Of a DNA stretch of 64,000 nt, positions 29,359 through 39,000 are shown piece by piece. Source of the stretch: Streptobacillus notomytis. Lineage in GTDB: Bacteria; Fusobacteriota; Fusobacteriia; Fusobacteriales; Leptotrichiaceae. The stretch lies in contig LJRV01000101.1 in the NCBI GenBank assembly GCA_001612575.1, positions 48,812-112,811 on the forward strand. Direction: 5' to 3'. The notes below the pieces were generated by a model. That model was given only the letters and a program-made list of their open reading frames with translations, was not told the DNA's origin and did no database searches. Each line of letters starts with the position of its first letter. Position 1 is the first letter of the stretch. The position numbers were made by a program, and so were the translations under genes.

Positions 29359-30228
29359 ATGTTTAACAAAGATATATATAAGAAAATTATAAAAATTTCT
29401 ACTGTCATTATATCACTATTAATAATATTAACTTTAGGGCGTTCTGCCTTTTTGAATTCATTTTTTAATAAAAGAGAAACTATAGTTCCTAAAGTTACAT
29501 CTTTACATATAGATGATGCAAAAAAACTACTTGAGAATTTTAATTTAAAATATTCTATTATAGAATACAAATCTTTTGAAGTTCCAGAAGATTATGTATT
29601 TATACAAGATCCCAAGCCAGAATCTGTAGTTAAAATAAATAGAACTGTAAGTATATGGGTAAATAAAATTAATAGTGTAGAAATTCCTGATTTGACTGGT
29701 AAAACATTAATAGAAGCTAGAAGAATATTAGATGAATTTAAAATACAAATAGTTAGAATAGATTATATGCCTATAGAAGATACGGAAGAAGAAATAGTTT
29801 TATCTGTATATCCTAAAGTAGGAAGTAAGATTGGAACTAATCAAAAAATTTCACTACTTGTTTCATCTAAACCATTAATAGAAAAAAAAGTTATGCCAAA
29901 TATAATAGGGCTTGATAAAAATGATGCAGAAAGTGTTCTATCTCAAATAGGTCAAAGTATATCATTTATAACTGAAGCAAATGATCCAACTTTTGCACAC
30001 AATGTTATTATAACTACTAATCCTTTGCCAGGTGAAAATATAGAAAAAGATACTAAAATAAGTGTAGTTTTAAATACTGGAGTAGAAGTTGATAAAAGTA
30101 TTACAGAAGTTATAGAACAAAATACTAAAACAAAAAAATCAGATAATATAGAAGAAATTTTAAATCAGACTTTAAAAGAAGTTGAAAAAAAGGAAGCAAA
30201 TAAAGAAAATAAGAAAAAAGGGGAATAA
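29359..30228 (+). CDS. PASTA-domain membrane protein
   Basis: A 289-residue protein with an N-terminal membrane helix (about 10-30). Three PASTA domains follow: roughly 36-100 starting 'VPKVTSLHIDDAKKLLENF', 103-172 starting 'IPDLTGKTLIEARRILDEF' and 178-246 starting 'MPNIIGLDKNDAESVLSQIG'. A charged tail ends the protein. PASTA domains bind peptidoglycan or muropeptides. No kinase domain is attached, so this is a stand-alone PASTA protein. It is the first gene of an operon with rsgA and rpe, where PASTA kinases are found in Firmicutes (Stk-RsgA-Rpe), which suggests derivation from that arrangement. Confidence 0.9.
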   Translation: MFNKDIYKKIIKISTVIISLLIILTLGRSAFLNSFFNKRETIVPKVTSLHIDDAKKLLENFNLKYSIIEYKSFEVPEDYVFIQDPKPESVVKINRTVSIWVNKINSVEIPDLTGKTLIEARRILDEFKIQIVRIDYMPIEDTEEEIVLSVYPKVGSKIGTNQKISLLVSSKPLIEKKVMPNIIGLDKNDAESVLSQIGQSISFITEANDPTFAHNVIITTNPLPGENIEKDTKISVVLNTGVEVDKSITEVIEQNTKTKKSDNIEEILNQTLKEVEKKEANKENKKKGE

Positions 30229-31110
30229 ATGATAATAGAAGGGAAAGTAATACGTAAAATACAAGGTTTCTATTTTGTATATACCAATTATACATTTAAA
30301 GATATAGAAGATTTTGAAAACAAGTTAATCAAATGTAAGTTACGTGGTAATCTAAAAGTAAAAAATAATAAGGAAAATTGTATTATAGGAGACAATATTC
30401 TTATAGATACTGATCTTCATATAATAATTGAAGTATTAAAAAGAAGTAATTTTTTAAAAAGGCCTTTAATTTCTAATATAGATAATCTAGCTATTACTTT
30501 TTCAGCAAAAGACCCTAATTTTGATATTATACAATTTCAAAAATTATTATTAAATATACATAAAAATAATTTAGTTCCTTTATTACTAATAACAAAATTT
30601 GATTTAATGTATAAAAATGAAAAAGATGAACTAAATAATATTTTAAAAGAAAATTTTCCATATTTAAAATTTTTCTTTATTTCCCATAATGAATTTTCTG
30701 AATTTAAAGAATACATTTCTGGTAAAAATGTAATAATTACTGGACCAAGTGGCGTTGGAAAATCAACATTAATTAACAATATACTTGAACAAGAAGTATT
30801 AATAACAGGGGATATTAGTAAAAAAACTAAAAAAGGTAAAAATACTACTGTTGATACAAGATTTTTCCCATATAACAATGGTTTCATTATAGATACTCCT
30901 GGATTTTCTAGTATAGAGTTTCCTAACTTTAAAAATGCTTTAGATATTAGAGAATACTTTCCAGAAATAAAAGAACTAGGTTCTAAATGCAAATTTTCAA
31001 ATTGCGTTCATATACATGAACCAAATTGTAATGTAAAAGATAAATTAAATAAATTAAGATATGATTTCTATAAATTTATATTTCAAAATATACAAGAAGG
31101 AGAAAAATAA
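30229..31110 (+). CDS. rsgA: Ribosome biogenesis GTPase RsgA
   Basis: A 293-residue circularly permuted GTPase. An OB-fold N-terminal domain is followed by G4-like 'LLITKFDL', G1 'GPSGVGKSTLINNI' and G3 'DTPGFSS'. A C-terminal zinc knuckle ('CKFSNCVHIHEPNC') completes it. RsgA assists late assembly of the 30S subunit. Its start codon directly follows the PASTA gene stop, so the two are coupled. Confidence 0.97.
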   Translation: MIIEGKVIRKIQGFYFVYTNYTFKDIEDFENKLIKCKLRGNLKVKNNKENCIIGDNILIDTDLHIIIEVLKRSNFLKRPLISNIDNLAITFSAKDPNFDIIQFQKLLLNIHKNNLVPLLLITKFDLMYKNEKDELNNILKENFPYLKFFFISHNEFSEFKEYISGKNVIITGPSGVGKSTLINNILEQEVLITGDISKKTKKGKNTTVDTRFFPYNNGFIIDTPGFSSIEFPNFKNALDIREYFPEIKELGSKCKFSNCVHIHEPNCNVKDKLNKLRYDFYKFIFQNIQEGEK

Positions 31111-31111
31111 T

Positions 31112-31747
31112 ATGAATAAAGAAATTATTATTGCACCATCATTACTAGCAGCAGATTTTTCTAATTTAAGAGAAGAAGTAAAAAAAATAGGTGAAACAAA
31201 AGCTAAATGGTTACACTTAGATATTATGGATGGTAATTTTGTTCCAAATATTAGTTTTGGGGCTGACCTTATAAAAGCAATAAGACCTTATTCAAACCTA
31301 CATTTTGATGCACATTTAATGGTAGAAAAACCTGAATGGTATATAGAAACTGTTGCAAAGGCTGGTGTTGATAGTATTACTATTCACGTTGAAGCAACTA
31401 AACATTTACATAGAGCTCTTCAATTAATAAAATCACATGGGGTAAAAGCTGGTGTTTCTATTAATCCAGCTACAAATATAGATTTTTTAGATAATGTTAT
31501 TGAAGAATTAGATTTAATATTAGTTATGTCAGTTAACCCAGGATTTGGTGGACAGAAATTTATTAATACGATGTGTCAAAAGATTAGGAGAATAATAGAA
31601 AAATTCCCTCATATCGATATACAAGTAGATGGTGGAATAAACGATAAAACTAGCGTACTTGTAAAAGAAGCTGGAGCTAATATATTAGTTGCTGGTTCAT
31701 ATGTATTTTCGGGTAATTATGACGAAAAAGTAAATTCACTACTATAG
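31112..31747 (+). CDS. rpe: Ribulose-phosphate 3-epimerase
   Basis: A 211-residue TIM-barrel enzyme of the pentose phosphate pathway. It shows the family motifs 'IAPSLLAADFSNL', 'WLHLDIMDGNFVPNISFG', 'HLMVEKPE', 'MSVNPGFGGQKF' and 'VDGGI'. I use the ATG at 31,112 behind AGAAGGAG; the longer frame from 31,061 overlaps rsgA and adds no conserved residues. It belongs to the PASTA-rsgA-rpe operon. Confidence 0.97.
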   Translation: MNKEIIIAPSLLAADFSNLREEVKKIGETKAKWLHLDIMDGNFVPNISFGADLIKAIRPYSNLHFDAHLMVEKPEWYIETVAKAGVDSITIHVEATKHLHRALQLIKSHGVKAGVSINPATNIDFLDNVIEELDLILVMSVNPGFGGQKFINTMCQKIRRIIEKFPHIDIQVDGGINDKTSVLVKEAGANILVAGSYVFSGNYDEKVNSLL

Positions 31748-31757
31748 GGAGATAAAA

Positions 31758-32420
31758 ATGTATAATAAAATGGAGCTTTTAATAGATGATTTCTACAAGA
31801 CTTATTACAAAATGGAAGAAATAAATCTAAGTTTGGCAATTAAATGCCTTACAACTACTGAATTACATATTATAGAATGTATAGGTCTTGAAAAAATAAC
31901 TATGAAAGAGCTTTCTACAAGACTTGGTATCACTATGGGTACTGCATCTATAGCTATTAATAAACTTGAAGAAAAAAAGTTCATAAATAGGACTAGATCA
32001 AAAGTAGATAAAAGAAAAGTTTATGTTAACTTAAACAAAAAAGGTCAAATAGCATATAACTATCACGGTAATTTTCATGCTACTACTTTAGAAAAAGTAA
32101 CTAAAAATATTCCAGAAAATAGATTAAATATATTTCTTGAAACTTTTGAAGAATTACTTAATAATCTTAAATCATTAAAACTTAACCTTGAACCTGAGGA
32201 TTTAACACATTTCAATATTGGAGATAAACTTGAAGTTAGCGAAGTAAAAGGTAATAGTGTAATTAGACTTTCTTTATCTGAAATGGGCATACAACTTAAA
32301 ACATCTATAGAAATTTTAGATATACACAAAGATTCTATTAGAATAAAAATTAATAATAGTGAAAAATTAATTTCAAAAGATCATGCTTTATATGTATTTG
32401 CTTTAAAAAAGGAGAATTAA
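31758..32420 (+). CDS. MarR-type regulator fused to a FeoA-like domain
   Basis: A 220-residue regulator. Residues about 1-140 form a MarR winged helix ('MKELSTRLGITMGTASIAINKLEEKKFINRTRSKVDKRKVYVNL'). The last 70 residues, 'NIGDKLEVSEVKGN...LSLSEMGIQLKTSIEILDI', have the FeoA/SH3-like pattern (L-x-E-M-G then hydrophobic strands) found at the end of metal regulators such as DtxR/MntR. The combination suggests metal or redox sensing. It is the fourth gene of the operon, 10 bases after rpe. Confidence 0.8.
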   Translation: MYNKMELLIDDFYKTYYKMEEINLSLAIKCLTTTELHIIECIGLEKITMKELSTRLGITMGTASIAINKLEEKKFINRTRSKVDKRKVYVNLNKKGQIAYNYHGNFHATTLEKVTKNIPENRLNIFLETFEELLNNLKSLKLNLEPEDLTHFNIGDKLEVSEVKGNSVIRLSLSEMGIQLKTSIEILDIHKDSIRIKINNSEKLISKDHALYVFALKKEN

Positions 32421-32422
32421 TT

Positions 32423-33979
32423 GTGATATATTTAGATGCAGTTGGAATAAGCTTTTTAGTAGAAGAATTAAAATCAGAACTACTTAATTTTAAAATAAAT
32501 AAAATAGTTCAGTATGATAGTAATTCTTTTTCTCTGTTTTTTTCTAAAAAACAGCTATTTTTCCAAATAAAAGATAATGAATCAATTATATATATAAAAG
32601 AAAAGAAAGAAGATAGTGTTAATTTCTCTACCTCTTTTCTTTTATCACTAAAAAAATATTTAGACCATGCTGAATTAACTAATATTTCTTTAATTAATAA
32701 TGATAGAATAATTAAATTAGAATTTAAAAGAATAAATATATTAGGAAATCTAGACATTATATATATAGTATTTGAAATGATGGGGAGACATTCAAACATC
32801 TTCTTATTAAATAATGAAGAAAATATAATTAATATATTAAATAATAATACAAATATAGAAAATAAAAGATTTTATTCTATAAATTCCAAATATGAATGTT
32901 TCAATAATGATAAAAAAAAGTTGGATATAGAAAAAATATACGATAGTCCCGATGAAATGATAAAGGAAGTTTCAGGTATAGGAAAAATTTTTGCTAACGA
33001 TACTTTTTCAAATATAGATTTAAGAAAAAAATATATAAATAAATATGTACCATATATATTTACAAGTAAAGAAAATTACTATATTACATACAATGCATTT
33101 AAAAAATTTGAAAATTATAAAAAAATCATATATCCTACATTAAATAAAGCATTGAATGAATATTTTACGACATTTGTTAATACTTCATTTATTAGAGATA
33201 AGAAGTTTGATATAGAAAAATACATAAATAATAGAATAAATAAGAATAAAAAAATTCTTGCAAATATTAAAGATAATATTGAAAAGGATAAAAATTACGA
33301 AGAATACAAACATATAGGTGATTTATTAACTTCTTATCTTTATCTTATAAAACCTAGAATGGATAAAATAGAAGTTTATGATTATATAAATGATACTAAT
33401 ACATATATTACTTTAAATTCTAATAAAACTCCATCTGAGAATCTTAATATCTACTACAATAAATATAGAAAAGGTAAAAAATCTATACAAATTTCAAATG
33501 AAAGATTAATTTTAATAAAAAAGGAACAAGAATATCTTGAATCTGTACTTGATTTCACTCAGAGAGAAAATGATTTTTTAGGTTTAATTGAAATTGAAAA
33601 AGAACTTGGTATACATAAAGAAAAAGGTAAAAAGAATAAAGAGAAAAAAAGAGAATTACTTAAATATGTAGTTGATGATTTTGAAATATTTGTAGGAAGA
33701 AATCATAGTGAAAATAATTTTCTTACTTTTGAAAAAGCAAAAAATCATGATATATGGCTACATGTAAGAGATATTCCAGGTTCACATGTAATTATTATAA
33801 CAAACAAGAGAAAAGTACCTGAAAAAGTTCTTTTTGAAGCCGCAAAACTTGCAGCAATAAATTCAAAAGGTAATGGTAATAAAACCATAGATTATACAGA
33901 AAGAACTAATGTTAAAAGAATAAATAAATTTGGAAATGTAACATTTAGTAATTTTAATAGTTTAGATATAAAAGGATAG
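32423..33979 (+). CDS. rqcH: NFACT family protein (RqcH type)
   Basis: A 518-residue protein with GTG start and AAAAGGAG upstream. An NFACT-N domain ('MIYLDAVGISFLVEELKSELLNFKINKIVQ...GRHSNIFLL'), a coiled-coil middle (about 290-400) and the C-terminal NFACT-R domain ('VGRNHSENNFLTFEKAKNHDIWLHVRDIPGSHVII') are present. In bacteria these proteins tag stalled nascent chains with alanine in ribosome quality control, or act as fibronectin-binding surface proteins. It is the last gene of the operon. Confidence 0.93.
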   Translation: MIYLDAVGISFLVEELKSELLNFKINKIVQYDSNSFSLFFSKKQLFFQIKDNESIIYIKEKKEDSVNFSTSFLLSLKKYLDHAELTNISLINNDRIIKLEFKRINILGNLDIIYIVFEMMGRHSNIFLLNNEENIINILNNNTNIENKRFYSINSKYECFNNDKKKLDIEKIYDSPDEMIKEVSGIGKIFANDTFSNIDLRKKYINKYVPYIFTSKENYYITYNAFKKFENYKKIIYPTLNKALNEYFTTFVNTSFIRDKKFDIEKYINNRINKNKKILANIKDNIEKDKNYEEYKHIGDLLTSYLYLIKPRMDKIEVYDYINDTNTYITLNSNKTPSENLNIYYNKYRKGKKSIQISNERLILIKKEQEYLESVLDFTQRENDFLGLIEIEKELGIHKEKGKKNKEKKRELLKYVVDDFEIFVGRNHSENNFLTFEKAKNHDIWLHVRDIPGSHVIIITNKRKVPEKVLFEAAKLAAINSKGNGNKTIDYTERTNVKRINKFGNVTFSNFNSLDIKG

Positions 33980-33995
33980 GTAATACCTATCCTTT
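33971..33995. terminator. Bidirectional terminator between rqcH and nagB
   Basis: A perfect 12-bp stem, AAAGGATAGGTA/TACCTATCCTTT, spans the rqcH stop codon and ends before the nagB stop. It has T's on one side and A's on the other, so it can serve both convergent genes. Confidence 0.85.
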
Positions 33996-34820
33996 TAAAC
34001 TTAATAATTCTTTTTCTATTCTTTCAAAATCAAGATTTTCTGCTTCTATATCTTTAAAATATCTATATGTTTTTACTTTTAATTCTAATGCCGCATCTTC
34101 ATCTATTACTATAATAGCTTTTCTATGTAATTGTAATGCTGAAATAGTCCATAAATGATTAACACCTTCTTCTATTCCTTTATGTATAGCATAAGCCTTT
34201 TTAGCTCCCGTTGCCATAATAAGTACTTCTCTAGAATCTGTTATAGTTCCAACACCTACTGTTAATGCTAATTTAGGAACTTTACTTATATCATTATCAA
34301 AAAATCTTGAATTTACAACTATAGTATCTTGTGTTAATTCCTTATCTCTAGTTCTTGAAGATAGAGATGATCCCGGCTCATTAAATGCAATATGCCCATC
34401 TTCTCCTACTCCACCTAAAAATAAATGTATTCCACCTACCGATTTTATTTTATTTTCATATCTTTGACATTCTGCTTGTAAATCTTCTGCTAACCCATTT
34501 AAAATATTAATATTTTCCTTTTTAATATCTATATGATCAAAAAAGTTTTTGTGCATGAAATAATGATAACTTTGATCATGATCAGGAGCAAGTCCTACAT
34601 ATTCATCCATATTAAAAGTGATAATATTTTCAAAAGAAATAATTTCTTTTTTATTTAATTCAATTAAATTCTTATATGTTTCTAGTGGTGTTGAACCTGT
34701 AGGTAATCCTAATACAAATGGTTTATCTTTAGTAGGATTAAATTTTAAAATTTCTTTAGCAATATGATAAGCACTGCATTTTCCAACATCTTTCGCATTT
34801 TTAACAATAAGTAATCTCAT
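33987..34820 (-). CDS. nagB: Glucosamine-6-phosphate deaminase
   Basis: A 277-residue enzyme converting glucosamine-6-phosphate to fructose-6-phosphate and ammonia. Motifs are '[17 protein letters not shown]', 'FNMDEYVGL', '[21 protein letters not shown]' and 'ALTVGVGTI'. I use the ATG at 34,820 with AAAAGGAGATATAC upstream; the seven extra upstream residues cover that ribosome site. It supports growth on amino sugars from host glycans. It is a single gene with its own promoter. Confidence 0.97.
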   Translation of the reverse strand: MRLLIVKNAKDVGKCSAYHIAKEILKFNPTKDKPFVLGLPTGSTPLETYKNLIELNKKEIISFENIITFNMDEYVGLAPDHDQSYHYFMHKNFFDHIDIKKENINILNGLAEDLQAECQRYENKIKSVGGIHLFLGGVGEDGHIAFNEPGSSLSSRTRDKELTQDTIVVNSRFFDNDISKVPKLALTVGVGTITDSREVLIMATGAKKAYAIHKGIEEGVNHLWTISALQLHRKAIIVIDEDAALELKVKTYRYFKDIEAENLDFERIEKELLSLKG

Positions 34821-34854
34821 GTATATCTCCTTTTTTTCCATATGAATATATTTT

Positions 34855-34883
34855 ATTATACTTTTTTTAATATTTCATGTCAA
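34855..34883 (-). promoter_or_regulatory. Promoter of nagB
   Basis: On the minus strand TTGACA (34,878-34,883), 17 bases, TATAAT (34,855-34,860). Confidence 0.9.
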
Positions 34884-34933
34884 ATATTTATTGTTTTTTG
34901 TAATATTTTTTCAAAAATAGTAAAATTCTTATA

Positions 34934-35371
34934 TTATTCTATTACCATTTGTACATACTTCAATTCAAAAAAGCCCAGTTTTTTATATAATTTCTGTGCC
35001 ATAACATTATTATTGGCAACTTCTAACCTATATCTTTTATACCCTTTATATCTTTCAAATAAAAAATTAAAAATCTTTTTTCCTATTCCTCTATTTCTAT
35101 AATCTTCAAGTATTAATATCTCTTCTATCAATAAAACCATACCTCCAACTTCTTGAGAGTATGTTTTAGAAATTAAACAATATCCAATTATTTTTAAATT
35201 TTCTTCTATAATAAAACATTCAGTATAAATATCTCTATTAATTAATTCGTTAAAAGTATTCAAAAAATTATTTTCATCTACATTATGTAATACTGCATCA
35301 CCAGAATAAAATTGCTTTGTCAAACTTAAGTATATACTTTTATCTTCTTTTCTAATTTTTCTAATTTCCAT
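34934..35371 (-). CDS. GNAT family N-acetyltransferase
   Basis: A 145-residue acetyltransferase. The acetyl-CoA loop motif is 'EDYRNRGIGKKIFNFL' (about residues 90-105), and motif B is 'VANNNVMAQKLYKKLGF'. The substrate cannot be told from sequence. It stands alone between nagB and the response regulator gene. Confidence 0.88.
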   Translation of the reverse strand: MEIRKIRKEDKSIYLSLTKQFYSGDAVLHNVDENNFLNTFNELINRDIYTECFIIEENLKIIGYCLISKTYSQEVGGMVLLIEEILILEDYRNRGIGKKIFNFLFERYKGYKRYRLEVANNNVMAQKLYKKLGFFELKYVQMVIE

Positions 35372-35472
35372 ATTTTTCTCCTCTCTCCTTAAATTAAATA
35401 TACCACATATCCCTTAAAATAAATAGATTAAAATATTTATTTCTATATTAAAAAAATATTAACTAAAGTTAG

Positions 35473-35501
35473 TTGTTTTTTTATTTAATTTATGCTATAA
35501 T
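35473..35501 (+). promoter_or_regulatory. Promoter of the response regulator gene
   Basis: TTGTTT (35,473-35,478), 17 bases, TATAAT (35,496-35,501) with an extended TGC. The inverted repeat AACTA/TAGTT precedes and touches the -35 box. Confidence 0.75.
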
Positions 35502-35527
35502 TAAATAAACGTAAGGAGAGTGGTTTT

Positions 35528-36205
35528 ATGAACATATTATTTTACAGTTGGGACTTAAATTCTGAAAAAAAATATGAGGAAATGTTAAAATTATTAGATG
35601 CAACAGTAAACTTTACAAGCGATGAAGATTTTGTAGTAGAAAGTTTAAAAGAAGGGGCAGTAGACATTTTAATATTTGATACAACAAATATTTTAAACTA
35701 CAAAAAGTTGTTTCAATACAAGGTAGATAAAATGGATAAAATTATATATGTTGCAATAACTAGTCCTACAAACAATTTCATTTTAGAGGAAGCTTTAAAA
35801 TTTGGATTAAACGATTATATCTATGATGGAATTACCAAAGAAGCTTTTTTAGCAAAAATTAATGCTCTGTTATTCATGATAACTAGAAAAACTACTTTTA
35901 CTTCTAATGCCATATTAAAAGTAAAAGATTTAACTTTAAACCCTTATACAAGAGAAGCAAGAAGAGGGGATGTAGAAGTTTCATTAACTAATAAAGAGTA
36001 TAAATTATTAGAATTATTAATTAAGAACAAAAACAAGGTTGTCACAAGAGAAATGATATCTGAAAAAGTATGGGGCAAAGAAGAACATGATCATAAAAAT
36101 ATAGGAGACGTATATATTACTTTCCTAAGAAGAAAAATAGAATATGGATTCCCATCAAAAATAATTAAAACTATTAGAAATATTGGATACATAGTTAAAG
36201 ATTAA
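35528..36205 (+). CDS. OmpR-family response regulator (orphan)
   Basis: A 225-residue two-domain protein. The receiver domain (1-120) is divergent: 'VDILIFDTTN' supplies an Asp at the usual phosphorylation strand, but the N-terminal acidic pair is missing ('NILFYSWDLNSE'). The C-terminal winged helix (about 130-222) is normal, with 'LTNKEYKLLELLIKNKNKVVTREMISEKVWG'. No histidine kinase gene is adjacent, so it may act without phosphorylation. Confidence 0.88.
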   Translation: MNILFYSWDLNSEKKYEEMLKLLDATVNFTSDEDFVVESLKEGAVDILIFDTTNILNYKKLFQYKVDKMDKIIYVAITSPTNNFILEEALKFGLNDYIYDGITKEAFLAKINALLFMITRKTTFTSNAILKVKDLTLNPYTREARRGDVEVSLTNKEYKLLELLIKNKNKVVTREMISEKVWGKEEHDHKNIGDVYITFLRRKIEYGFPSKIIKTIRNIGYIVKD

Positions 36206-36214
36206 AAATTTACT

Positions 36215-36243
36215 GCACTTCAATCTATCATGATTTGGAGTGC
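36215..36243 (+). terminator. Terminator of the response regulator gene
   Basis: A stem of GCACTTC... and ...GGAGTGC with imperfect inner pairing is followed by six T's. Confidence 0.75.
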
Positions 36244-36258
36244 TTTTTTATTTAAAAA

Positions 36259-36282
36259 GGATTAACTAATAAAAGTTAATCC
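36259..36282 (-). terminator. Terminator of msrC
   Basis: A stem GGATTAACT/AGTTAATCC followed by T's on the minus strand, just after the msrC stop. Confidence 0.75.
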
Positions 36283-36289
36283 CTATAAT

Positions 36290-36724
36290 TTAAATTAATT
36301 TTACACATCTTTCTAAAAACTTTACATCTTCTTCACTAAATCTATTAAATTTAGGTGAATCTATATCAAGTTCTGCTATCATATTACCGTTTTTATCAAA
36401 TATTGGTATTACAACTTCTGAATTAGAAGCTAAATCACAGGCAATATGACCAGAAAATTTATGAACATCTTCTACTACAACTGTTTTTTTATTTTCCCAA
36501 GCATATCCACATACACCTTTACCCTTAGGTATATTTGAACATGCTGGTTTACCTTGAAAAGGTCCAACCTTCAATACATTTCCATGAACTACATAGAAAC
36601 CTACCCAATTTAAGTCAGGCATTGATTGCATAATAAATGCAGACATATTTGCCATTCTAGATATTTGAAATTCTTCATCTAAAAGTATGGCTTCCAATTC
36701 TTTATATAATAAATTATAATTCAT
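36290..36724 (-). CDS. msrC: Free methionine-(R)-sulfoxide reductase (GAF domain)
   Basis: A 144-residue GAF-domain enzyme of the fRMsr/YebR family. The three conserved Cys lie in 'KPACSNIPKGKGVCGYA' (two) and 'HIACDLAS' (one), and 'FNRFSEEDVKFLE' closes the fold. It reduces free methionine-R-sulfoxide with thioredoxin. It precedes no operon partner except the upstream lplA gene, 10 bases away, which suggests co-transcription. Confidence 0.93.
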   Translation of the reverse strand: MNYNLLYKELEAILLDEEFQISRMANMSAFIMQSMPDLNWVGFYVVHGNVLKVGPFQGKPACSNIPKGKGVCGYAWENKKTVVVEDVHKFSGHIACDLASNSEVVIPIFDKNGNMIAELDIDSPKFNRFSEEDVKFLERCVKLI

Positions 36725-36734
36725 TTTTACCTTT

Positions 36735-37724
36735 CTACTCTACTATAGTTTTCATTACTTCTTCAGCAGAAATTCCAGCAAAATATCTTGAAATATCTAT
36801 AGAATTTAATCTCTCTAATACTTCTTTTTGTTCATATTTTGAACCTTTTAATACATCTTCAACAGCTGATACATCCTCAATACCAAAGAAGTCTCCATAT
36901 ATCTTAATATTTTCAATTTTTGAATCTATTACATTAACAAATACTTCTATTTTACCTTTTTCAAATTTCATAGATCTTGTTAAATTGTATTCTGGAGATT
37001 TACCATAATTCCAATTCCAATTTCCAAATTTTTCTTCTTTAGCTTTATTTATTTCTGCAATTTCTTCTTCACTGAATACATATTCTGTCATTTCAGGATA
37101 TTCTTTTTTCATGTAATCTAAAAGTAAATCTCTAAATTCTTTTACATTTATTTTATTAGGTAATTCATCAACTATATTTGTTACTCTAGCTCTTACAGAT
37201 TTTACTCCTTTTGATTCTATTTTATCTTTAGAAACTTTAAGTGCTTTAGAAAGTACTGATAAATCTACATCAAATAATAAGCAACCATGATGCATAATTC
37301 TACCATTTATATATGCTTGTGCATTACCGCATATTTTTTTACCGTCTATTTCTAAATCATTTCTTCCAGTAAATTCTGCTTTTACTCCTAAACTTTCTAA
37401 AGTTTTAATTACTGGTACAGAAAAACTCTTAAAATCAAAGGCTCTGCTTTCATTTTCTTTAGATATTATAGTATAATTTAAGTTGTTATAATCATGATAA
37501 ACAGCTCCACCGCCACTTATTCTTCTTACAACTTCTATATCATTTTCTCTTACATATTCTTTATTTATTTCTTCTATTGTATTTTGATGTCTACCAACTA
37601 TAATTGATGGTTTATTTATCCATAAAAGAAATATCATATCTTCATTTAGCAATTTTTTAAAAGCATATTCTTCTAGAGCTATATTATATGCTGTATCATT
37701 ACTTTCATTAATAATATATTTCAT
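36735..37724 (-). CDS. lplA: Lipoate-protein ligase A
   Basis: A 329-residue ligase. 'RRISGGGAVYHDYNNLNYTII' is the lipoyl-AMP binding loop, and 'GRNDLEIDGKKICGNAQ' with 'HGCLLFDVDLSVLSKAL' and the C-terminal accessory domain complete the LplA plan. It attaches scavenged lipoate to lipoyl domains. The only lipoyl domain in this window is that at the N-terminus of the E3 subunit (39,001-40,710). No lipoate synthesis genes are seen here. Confidence 0.96.
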   Translation of the reverse strand: MKYIINESNDTAYNIALEEYAFKKLLNEDMIFLLWINKPSIIVGRHQNTIEEINKEYVRENDIEVVRRISGGGAVYHDYNNLNYTIISKENESRAFDFKSFSVPVIKTLESLGVKAEFTGRNDLEIDGKKICGNAQAYINGRIMHHGCLLFDVDLSVLSKALKVSKDKIESKGVKSVRARVTNIVDELPNKINVKEFRDLLLDYMKKEYPEMTEYVFSEEEIAEINKAKEEKFGNWNWNYGKSPEYNLTRSMKFEKGKIEVFVNVIDSKIENIKIYGDFFGIEDVSAVEDVLKGSKYEQKEVLERLNSIDISRYFAGISAEEVMKTIVE

Positions 37725-37796
37725 AATTACCTCCTTGTTTATTTTAATTATATCCTATATATAGATATTTTTCAATAATTTTACATTAGAAAAATT

Positions 37797-37837
37797 AAAA
37801 GGATTAACTACTGATTTATACAGAGGTCAATCCTTTT
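37797..37837 (-). terminator. Terminator of adenosine deaminase gene
   Basis: Arms AAAAGGATT/AATCCTTTT around a 23-base loop with inner pairing, followed on the minus strand by AATTTTTC. Confidence 0.7.
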
Positions 37838-37842
37838 CTAAA

Positions 37843-38841
37843 TTACATATATTCTTTATAAGCTTCAAGTATATTTTCTAATATATTTTCCTTAACATCT
37901 TCATCTGCAAAAGAAAAATTAATAGCATTAATATTTAATTTTTTCATTTCTTCATAAGTAAGTCCAAAATATTTATTAAGTAACATATATTCATCAGTTA
38001 ATGTAGTATTTGAAACAGTTCTATTATCTGTATTAATACAACATTTAACTCCATTTTCCATAAATATTCTAAATGGATATTCTTCTATAGTATCAATAGC
38101 ATCTGTTTGTATATTACTAGTTGGACAAATTTCTAATAAAACATCTGAATTTACTACATATTTCATAGCTTCAACATCATCTTTTATAGCTACACCATGT
38201 CCTATTCTAGTTGCACCAAGATGTATAGCTTCAACTACACTTTGAGCACACCCACATTCTCCTGCATGTAATGTTAATTTTAAATTTTTTTCTTTTACTT
38301 TAATTGCTGTTTCTTTTATAACAGAATTTGAATAATTTTTTTCATCACCTGCAAAATCAAATCCAGCTATAATATTTAATTTATATACTTCTTCTAATAA
38401 ATTATTATTTAACTCAGCCTTATGATGTCTAAGAGCACAAATTAAAATATTTACTTTAACATCTACTTCTTGTTGTGCCTTTCTTATACCTTCACTTACT
38501 GCTAAAACTACTTCTTTTATACTAAGACCCTTTCTTATATGAAGCAAAGGGGCAAACCTTATTTCTATATATTTTACATTTTCTTTATAAACTTCTTTAA
38601 CTACTGAATATGCTGCTTCCGTTAAATTTTCTTTACTTTGTAATACTTCTAATACTACATCGAAGCAATTTAAATAATCCTTTAAATCTATACATTTCTT
38701 GGGAGCAAAAACCTTATCCATTTTTTTTGCTTCTATTCCTTCTTTTATAGCTAATTTATATAATGTATCTATAGGTATAGAACCATCTAAATGACAATGT
38801 AATTCCACTTTAGGTAATTTTTTAACTACTTCTCTTTTCAT
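37843..38841 (-). CDS. add: Adenosine deaminase
   Basis: A 332-residue metal-dependent deaminase. Zinc ligands are in 'LPKVELHCHLDGS'; the catalytic Glu is in 'LTLHAGECG'; 'ATRIGHGVAI', 'LEICPTSN' and 'CINTDNRTVSNT' are all typical. It deaminates adenosine to inosine for purine salvage. It has its own promoter region and terminator. Confidence 0.96.
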   Translation of the reverse strand: MKREVVKKLPKVELHCHLDGSIPIDTLYKLAIKEGIEAKKMDKVFAPKKCIDLKDYLNCFDVVLEVLQSKENLTEAAYSVVKEVYKENVKYIEIRFAPLLHIRKGLSIKEVVLAVSEGIRKAQQEVDVKVNILICALRHHKAELNNNLLEEVYKLNIIAGFDFAGDEKNYSNSVIKETAIKVKEKNLKLTLHAGECGCAQSVVEAIHLGATRIGHGVAIKDDVEAMKYVVNSDVLLEICPTSNIQTDAIDTIEEYPFRIFMENGVKCCINTDNRTVSNTTLTDEYMLLNKYFGLTYEEMKKLNINAINFSFADEDVKENILENILEAYKEYM

Positions 38842-38966
38842 TAATTCTCCTTTTCATGACAATTGTTACTGGATTTCACAATAGTATATCATATAAAGTA
38901 TAAAAAAACAATTAAAAAGCATTAATTTTAAATATTAATTCATAAAAAATCTTAATCATATATCAA

Positions 38967-38993
38967 AAGACCCTACTATCAAAGTAGGGTCTT
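38967..38993 (-). terminator. Terminator of the pdh operon
   Basis: A perfect 11-bp stem, AAGACCCTACT/AGTAGGGTCTT with loop ATCAA, followed on the minus strand by TTTTG, directly after the lpdA stop. Confidence 0.9.
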
Positions 38994-39000
38994 ACCTATA

